The translations under genes and the position numbers were made by a program. DNA of 10,285 nt, from NCBI GenBank assembly GCA_002732905.1, contig NVTC01000005.1:22859-33143 (forward strand), given 5' to 3'. This DNA is from Robiginitomaculum sp. GTDB taxonomy: Bacteria; Pseudomonadota; Alphaproteobacteria; Caulobacterales; Maricaulaceae. How positions within the stretch are numbered: the stretch's first letter is position 1; each line of letters begins with the position of its first letter. This document shows, piece by piece, positions 6,404 to 10,285 of the stretch. The notes beneath the pieces were generated by a model. That model saw nothing but the letters and a program-made list of their open reading frames with translations, was not told the DNA's origin and did no database searches.

Positions 6404-6643
6404 TTAGTTTTGGTCCTGATCGAGACGGTGCTCTATGCGTTCCAGAGACTGCCTTGCCATGGTCATTTGTTCTTCCATGCGGGCAATACGTTCGGCCATT
6501 GGTGGGCTGGTCATTGTTGTTTTTTCTAGGTTCTGCAACCGGGCTTCAGCCGCACCGCCCCACATCAGGGCACCTGCGCTTTGAATAGCCAAAGTCACTA
6601 TAATTCCGATACCAACTGTCCGGTCAAATTTAATGCCGTTCAT
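6404..6643 (-). CDS. g3.5: GTA g3.5-like small membrane/coiled-coil protein
   Basis: A 79-residue protein in the position of RcGTA g3.5, between portal and protease. Residues about 9-30 are hydrophobic enough for a single membrane helix (VGIGIIVTLAIQSAGALMW). Residues 50-76 form a charged amphipathic helix or coiled coil with Met, Arg and Glu repeats, ending in DQDQN. Its role is not known to me. A membrane anchor plus coiled coil would fit a protein that tethers assembling heads to the membrane or an accessory lysis factor, but nothing here proves either. The ATG at 6643 overlaps the portal stop by four bases (ATGA), so it is coupled to portal translation. Identification rests on position, size and architecture. 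Confidence 0.75.
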   Translation of the reverse strand: MNGIKFDRTVGIGIIVTLAIQSAGALMWGGAAEARLQNLEKTTMTSPPMAERIARMEEQMTMARQSLERIEHRLDQDQN

Positions 6644-7836
6644 TGCACCGCCTCAATCGGTAAGCCTGCACGCTCTCGTTTTTCGACTTCGCTCATGAAA
6701 GTTATATCGTTCAAGGCTTTCCAACGTGCCGCCCGTTCTAGTGTTAGAGCCGGAATAGTATCTTCGTCCGCTATAATGCGTAAATCGTCGCCGTACCAAT
6801 CCGCTAACCAAGTGCCGAGGCTATCAGCGGTTTTACGCACTAAAGGCAGAATAGTTTGCCGCCAGAACGCCAAATTGGCTTCTTTATAATTGGCGTAAGT
6901 ATTGTCGCCGGGTATGCCGAGCAACATGGGCGGCACACCAAATGCCAGAGCAATTTCCCGCGCCGCCTCACGCCGCGCATTCAAGAAGTCCATATCGGTC
7001 GGACTCATGCTCATCGCTTTCCAATCGAGACCACCCTCTAGGAGAAGTGGTCGCCCAGCCGCCCCTGCTCCTGAATGTTTACTATCCAGTTCGGATTTTA
7101 GCCGCTCGAACTGTTCTGCACTTAAATGTTCAGAGCCAGAAGTGCCTTTATAAATCAATGCACCACTTGGACGCGCTGAATTATCGAGCAAGGCCTTGGT
7201 CCAGACCCCGCCGGCATTGTGAACATCGATTGCTTTGGCGGCAGCAGCAAGCGGTGAAAAGCCGTAAATATCATCCGTAGGGTGAAATAGGCGCGCATGA
7301 TGAATGAGTGAGCGTCCACTATTTGGGTCAGTCGTAAAGCGCCGTTTTTTACTGCCGACCTCATAATCCCATCCAGTAGGCCAGCCCTTATGGTCGGTCA
7401 CGGCCCGCATTCTGTCCGGCCGTAAATTAAATAATGCGACAAGCCGACCATCGACAACAACTGCTTCTAAGAAGCTATCGCCGCTCAAGTGCAGGTAGCT
7501 ATAAAATGTTTCAAAAAATTCTGCACGGGAAATCTTGGGGCTTGGTTTGCGCAGTAAGCGCACTGCTGGGTTATCCCCAATGCACTCATTATCATTCCGT
7601 ACACATAACGGTACCGATGCCGCCGCTTCTGCTATCAAGCGTATACAGCGATAAGCAATAGCATTTTGTTGGTAACCTTCACGCGCCAAAGCAGCGTAAT
7701 TGCGCGGGGTCCACTTAGCGGAATGGGCAGAATAGGCAGAATTTGCCAATTGTAAGGCCACCAAAGGCATTCCGGAATTGGTATTCGATTTAGTTTGCGG
7801 TGAACGAACAAACGCTGCCTGCAGCCAATTTTTCAT
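6640..7836 (-). CDS. g3: GTA portal protein g3 (HK97-family portal)
   Basis: A 398-residue HK97-type portal protein (Phage_portal family), the ring at one head vertex through which the terminase pumps DNA and to which g6 docks. Clear features are the early NAIAYRCIRLIAEAAASVPL helix (58-77), ISRAEFFETFYSYLHLSGDSFLE, the ALFNLRPDRMRAV region, the IYGFSPLAAAAKAIDVHNAG segment, LLLEGGLDWKAMSMSPTDMDFL, then REIALAFGVPPMLLGIPGDNTYANYKEA and the final ARWKALNDITFMSEVEKRERAGLP. The length matches RcGTA g3. ATG 7836 has only a weak ribosome site, and the bases just before it can pair with a distant upstream stretch. Unlike RcGTA, the gene does not follow the terminase directly: two other genes and 158 non-coding bases intervene. 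Its stop overlaps the next start by four bases. Confidence 0.97.
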   Translation of the reverse strand: MKNWLQAAFVRSPQTKSNTNSGMPLVALQLANSAYSAHSAKWTPRNYAALAREGYQQNAIAYRCIRLIAEAAASVPLCVRNDNECIGDNPAVRLLRKPSPKISRAEFFETFYSYLHLSGDSFLEAVVVDGRLVALFNLRPDRMRAVTDHKGWPTGWDYEVGSKKRRFTTDPNSGRSLIHHARLFHPTDDIYGFSPLAAAAKAIDVHNAGGVWTKALLDNSARPSGALIYKGTSGSEHLSAEQFERLKSELDSKHSGAGAAGRPLLLEGGLDWKAMSMSPTDMDFLNARREAAREIALAFGVPPMLLGIPGDNTYANYKEANLAFWRQTILPLVRKTADSLGTWLADWYGDDLRIIADEDTIPALTLERAARWKALNDITFMSEVEKRERAGLPIEAVQ

Positions 7837-7994
7837 AAGATATCCACGGTTTTGATTTAAACTTGGTTTTGGAATTCTGAACTGTAGCTTTTTCTTTAAG
7901 CCCAGTTTCTGACCATGGATGAAATCTACCCCAGCTTGGAGAGCCGTGGATCTATCTATTGTGTTTTCTCATAAACAGTTGATTTTATTGAATT
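7837..7994 (-). promoter_or_regulatory. Portal leader with nested inverted repeats
   Basis: This 158-base gap contains no gene. On the plus strand GATATCCACGG (7839-7849) and CCGTGGATCTATC (7944-7956) can pair over 11 bp with a two-base bulge, and a second imperfect stem (AACTG and GCTT at 7880-7890 with AAGC and CAGTT at 7898-7907) lies inside. In the transcript the 3' arm is CCGTGGATATC and ends two bases before the portal ATG, covering the only GGA that could act as a ribosome site. A leader fold that limits portal translation is possible. I see no convincing promoter and no terminator-like T-run after the stem. Confidence 0.4.
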
Positions 7995-8438
7995 TTAAGC
8001 GGCACCCATCAAGGATACAGTTTGGGTACGTTCACCTTTGCCGACATAATTCATTGCCAAAGCATAGCTTTTACGGGCATCAAGGCGCAGGTCTTGCGCG
8101 CCGATCATGGATGCAATTGTAATGGCACCACGGTAAGCAATAATAGCTGCTTCAATTGCTGACATGTCATCTTCGTTTTTACCAATGTTCAAAAGTACAT
8201 CACCAAGTTTTTTCTGCACGCGGGCAGTATCAACTTGAACTGTGTCTTGAAAATAATATTTTTCCGACGAACGCAGAGCATTCACCGCGTCAATGAGCGG
8301 TTTTACTTCGCCAGTTTCATGGGCTAAAGCAATCATGCGCAGTGCAATTTCGCGGTTAAGCTTTGTGAGTTCAACAGTAGCGTCTTTGTGCCTACGTAGA
8401 ATGTTGAACTTGTGGCTCTTTTTCTGAGCAATGGCCAT
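7995..8438 (-). CDS. Helical TPR-like protein of unknown function, inserted between terminase and portal
   Basis: A 147-residue protein I do not recognise as a GTA component. It starts with a basic segment (AQKKSHKFNILRRHKD) and is otherwise predicted helical. The segment VQKKLGDVLLNIGKNEDDMSAIEAAIIAYRGAITIAS (about 74-110), with LRLDARKSYALAMNYVGKGE after it, has the small-large residue spacing of tetratricopeptide-like helix pairs, which suggests a protein-binding role. There is no signal peptide or membrane helix. ATG 8438 is chosen because GGAG lies six bases upstream; an in-frame GTG ten codons earlier lacks this. A perfect CtrA-type box lies about 50 bases upstream. A hand count over 240 bases gives about 43% GC, against about 53% in the portal gene, which suggests separate origin. 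It could be an adaptor or regulator of GTA production or an unrelated cargo gene. Confidence 0.8.
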   Translation of the reverse strand: MAIAQKKSHKFNILRRHKDATVELTKLNREIALRMIALAHETGEVKPLIDAVNALRSSEKYYFQDTVQVDTARVQKKLGDVLLNIGKNEDDMSAIEAAIIAYRGAITIASMIGAQDLRLDARKSYALAMNYVGKGERTQTVSLMGAA

Positions 8439-8484
8439 TTTTAACTCCAAAATCAAAATATTCCACACCCATACTTGCTACTTT

Positions 8485-8503
8485 ATGGTTAAGGTCTCCT
8501 TAA
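8485..8503 (-). promoter_or_regulatory. CtrA box upstream of the TPR-like gene
   Basis: The minus strand reads TTAAGGAGACCTTAACCAT, an exact match to the full CtrA site TTAA-N7-TTAAC with the common CAT extension. It ends 46 bases before the start at 8438, in the 90-base gap between the two inserted genes. In Caulobacter-type promoters such boxes often cover the -35 region of activated genes; I see no clear -10 to confirm this. CtrA is known to be needed for GTA expression in Rhodobacter. My by-eye scan found no second full site in the window. Confidence 0.7.
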
Positions 8504-8528
8504 ACATCAAGGTAAATAAGACGTTAAT

Positions 8529-9038
8529 TTAATAAAGTTGTCGCCATATATCACGCGAAACATGTTCAAAATCATCTCCGATTTTGATCCGTAATAATTT
8601 TAACCCGGCGTGTCCAAATATAGCATTCTTAAAATTATCAAGCATTTTCGCTTCAGTGTTTGCATGCGAACGTCCGTCCAATTCAATTGCACATAAAAAC
8701 CGCCCGCTTGCGTCACAAAGAACAAAATCCACATGCCTTGATTTTATTCGTGCGCGGTATTGCCAGCGTAAACGTCCTTCTTGTTCAGAAGGCCTAACGC
8801 GTAAAATATCTTCCAATCTGACTTTTGCCATAACATGCAAGCCGTCCGGTTTATATCGATTGAGCGCAGCAAACAAAGCAAGTTCTGATCGGTTGACAAA
8901 CAAGCTCTGTCTTAATTGATAGCTTTGTAAAGTTGCCACATCTGCTTGCGTACTTCGCGGGTCTAGCCATTTTGGACGGTGTAGGAGAAACCCCAACACC
9001 AGTAAAATACAGACGAATATGATTCCTAGCACCTCCAT
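8529..9038 (-). CDS. Membrane-anchored DUF2726 protein, nuclease-fold-like, inserted after the terminase
   Basis: A 169-residue protein with an N-terminal membrane helix (about 2-19, GIIFVCILLVLGFLL) and a DUF2726 domain (about 45-165). The domain shows NRSELALFAAL (E52), RHVDFVLCDASGRFLCAIEL (D104, D109, E119) and LDGRSH (D121, H125), then a helix and KLLRIKIG. DUF2726 is related to Vsr/PD-(D/E)XK nucleases; the D...ExD spacing fits an active-site core, but I cannot prove catalysis. No DUF2726 gene belongs to the RcGTA order. ATG 9038 has no Shine-Dalgarno sequence. An exact LexA box stops two bases before it, so the message may be leaderless or nearly so. A hand count over 300 bases gives about 42% GC, against about 54% in terminase samples. 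Related proteins occur widely in bacteria, so it may be an acquired DNA-metabolism gene. Confidence 0.85.
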   Translation of the reverse strand: MEVLGIIFVCILLVLGFLLHRPKWLDPRSTQADVATLQSYQLRQSLFVNRSELALFAALNRYKPDGLHVMAKVRLEDILRVRPSEQEGRLRWQYRARIKSRHVDFVLCDASGRFLCAIELDGRSHANTEAKMLDNFKNAIFGHAGLKLLRIKIGDDFEHVSRDIWRQLY

Positions 9039-9040
9039 AA

Positions 9041-9055
9041 GAACACATAGTGAAC
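9041..9055 (-). promoter_or_regulatory. LexA (SOS) box directly upstream of the DUF2726 gene
   Basis: The minus strand reads GTTCACTATGTGTTC, an exact GTTC-N7-GTTC direct repeat, the LexA-binding consensus of Alphaproteobacteria. It lies in the 40-base gap between terminase and DUF2726 and ends two bases before the start codon. Bound LexA would block RNA polymerase or the start of the message. In a by-eye scan of both strands this was the only exact match in the window; the next best has an N8 spacer inside g11. Confidence 0.72.
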
Positions 9056-9078
9056 AACATTGCCCCCTACCGCAAGCC

Positions 9079-10285
9079 CTATATCATACGAATTTGCGGT
9101 TTACGTCTCGGCTTGAGCAACAAATCTGTCACTGCCCACACCAAAGCATCTGCACGGTCTGGAGATTTACGCGGCCCCTCATGTGCCCCCCCATGCGCCC
9201 CCATAGAACATAACTCGTCTTCCAACTCTGGAAAGCTGCCAACATGTTTGACTTTACCTTGCTCATATAATGCCGCAACGGGTTCGGCGCGGGCCACTTT
9301 GGGCTTAGAAGCATATACGGTACTTACAGGTGCTTCACTACCAATAGCCTGCAATATAGATTTCACCATTTCGCCGCCTTGGTTAATTTCGGCCAGCAAA
9401 TAATCCGCGTCCCATTCATGCCACAACTTCACAGCCAACGCTGCCCATTTATCGGGCCGTAAACCTTGCACCGTTGCATCGTGCAATATGAAGACACGTG
9501 CCTGTGCGCCGAACCCGGCACGACCTGCAACAATCAAACCACAAGCATCCGCTTTGGCTCCTGAACTAGCGGGTGGGTCGATAGCCACCACTATCTTTTG
9601 TAAATCGGGCGGGGCCGCGTTAACCACAACATCATCGATCAGCTTACGCGTCCACAATGCTCCCTCCGCGTCCTCAATAATTTCGCCGCCAAGCTCTTGC
9701 CGCCCCAAGTGTGTACCGCCGTAAATTTCATATACGGATTGCAGGAAGGCCTTAGACAAGTTTTTTGCATTATCCTTAGTCGTCGCACGGGATACTACAA
9801 CGCCCGGGTCTGTCATTAATTTCTTTAACACAGCACTCGGTTTGGGCGTTGTAGTAATTACCAGTTTCGGCTCAACACCCAGACGAAGTCCCAAACGTAA
9901 ATTCGACAACGCATCTTCGGGATAAGCCCACGCACAAAATTCGTCGGCCCAAGCGAGGTCAAATTGCGGCCCCCGAAGTCCGTCCGGATCTTCGGCGGAG
10001 AACACTTGTCCCACGGCACCGTTTGGCCATTGCAACAATCGCCTTGATGGCAAATATTGCGGCCTATCCATTTCGTTGCCAATATTAAGCAACCCGCTCT
10101 CGCCAGCAATCATTACCTCGCGGGCATCATTATAACTCGGTGCCACAAGGGCTACACGTCGTGCACCTGCTTTCACTTGTTCAGCAACCCACTCCGCCCC
10201 TGCACGGGTTTTGCCAGCCCCACGACCGCCTAGCAAAAGCCAAATGAGCCATTTTTCGTCCGGTGGCGTTTGATCAGGGCGGCGG
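9079..10285 (-). CDS. g2: GTA large terminase subunit g2 (5' end cut by window edge)
   Basis: The ATPase-nuclease motor that packages DNA into GTA heads. The frame is open to the right edge, so the true start is outside; 401 residues are visible. Numbering from the first whole codon (10284), Walker A GGRGAGKT is at 19-26 (10207-10230) and is preceded by DEKWLIWLLL. Walker B is FDLAWADEF with D114 and E115, followed by the ITTTPKP coupling motif. The C-terminal RNase H-like nuclease domain shows D236 in VVAIDPP, E299 in YLLAEINQGG, and D376/D379 in SPDRADALVWAV. All catalytic residues are present, so it looks active. The stop TAG at 9079-9081 is followed by 40 bases with the LexA box and then the DUF2726 gene, not by the portal as in RcGTA. 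A TTG at 10236 could look like a start but lies inside the ATPase motif. Confidence 0.97.
   Translation of the reverse strand, partial: RRPDQTPPDEKWLIWLLLGGRGAGKTRAGAEWVAEQVKAGARRVALVAPSYNDAREVMIAGESGLLNIGNEMDRPQYLPSRRLLQWPNGAVGQVFSAEDPDGLRGPQFDLAWADEFCAWAYPEDALSNLRLGLRLGVEPKLVITTTPKPSAVLKKLMTDPGVVVSRATTKDNAKNLSKAFLQSVYEIYGGTHLGRQELGGEIIEDAEGALWTRKLIDDVVVNAAPPDLQKIVVAIDPPASSGAKADACGLIVAGRAGFGAQARVFILHDATVQGLRPDKWAALAVKLWHEWDADYLLAEINQGGEMVKSILQAIGSEAPVSTVYASKPKVARAEPVAALYEQGKVKHVGSFPELEDELCSMGAHGGAHEGPRKSPDRADALVWAVTDLLLKPRRKPQIRMI

Noticed and set aside
8439..8468. GTG start ten codons upstream of the TPR-like gene
   Set aside because: The internal ATG at 8438 has GGAG six bases before it; the GTG has no comparable site.
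8851..9060. Minus-strand 69-residue frame starting at 9060
   Set aside because: It overlaps the DUF2726 gene in another frame, has no recognisable content, and starts upstream of the LexA box without a ribosome site.
9079..10236. Terminase starting at the TTG at 10236
   Set aside because: That codon is inside the hydrophobic strand leading into Walker A and the frame stays open to the window edge, so the gene is simply cut off.
1..10285. Ordinary prophage as the explanation
   Set aside because: Gene order and families match RcGTA (g2 to g15) closely, including g3.5 and g10.1, and no integrase, repressor or replication gene is visible. Flanks outside the window could still alter this view.

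Overview
The window holds most of a gene transfer agent (GTA) structural cluster of the Rhodobacter capsulatus type (RcGTA), read on the minus strand from right to left. GTAs of this type are domesticated, tailed-phage-like particles of Alphaproteobacteria that package random pieces of host DNA. The gene order and protein families match RcGTA from g2 to g15. With an exact alphaproteobacterial LexA box and an exact CtrA box, this places the source in Alphaproteobacteria. Base composition is moderate (about 50% GC in the GTA genes I sampled). I cannot name the genus.

Layout in transcription order: large terminase g2 (5' end cut by the window edge); two genes not part of the RcGTA gene order, a membrane-anchored DUF2726 nuclease-like protein and a small helical TPR-like protein; portal g3; small membrane coiled-coil protein g3.5; prohead protease g4; major capsid protein g5; head-tail connector genes g6, g7 and g8 (adaptor, stopper, tail terminator); tail tube g9; tail assembly chaperones g10 and g10.1; a short tape measure g11; distal tail g12 (DUF2460); iron-sulfur-type hub g13 (DUF2163); NlpC/P60 peptidase g14; and the first 44 codons of the large tail-tip protein g15. 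Every GTA frame in view is open and most neighbours overlap or nearly touch, so the cluster looks maintained rather than decaying. The small terminase g1 and the rest of g15 lie outside the window.

DNA-packaging genes are on the right, head genes in the middle and tail genes on the left. The terminase fills proheads through the portal, g4 matures the g5 shell, g6-g8 close the head and join the tail, g9-g13 build the tail, and g14/g15 act at the host envelope.

The most notable part is the stretch of about 1.2 kb between terminase and portal. Its two genes are roughly 10 GC points lower than their neighbours by hand count. The DUF2726 gene has an exact GTTC-N7-GTTC LexA (SOS) box just before its start codon, and the TPR-like gene has an exact TTAA-N7-TTAACCAT CtrA box in its leader. 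The stretch therefore appears to carry both a DNA-damage input and a cell-cycle/phosphorelay input at a point inside the structural operon. Other unexplained structures are two tandem hairpins after the capsid gene, a long-range fold that could hide the portal start, and a 14-bp tandem repeat between g13 and g14.
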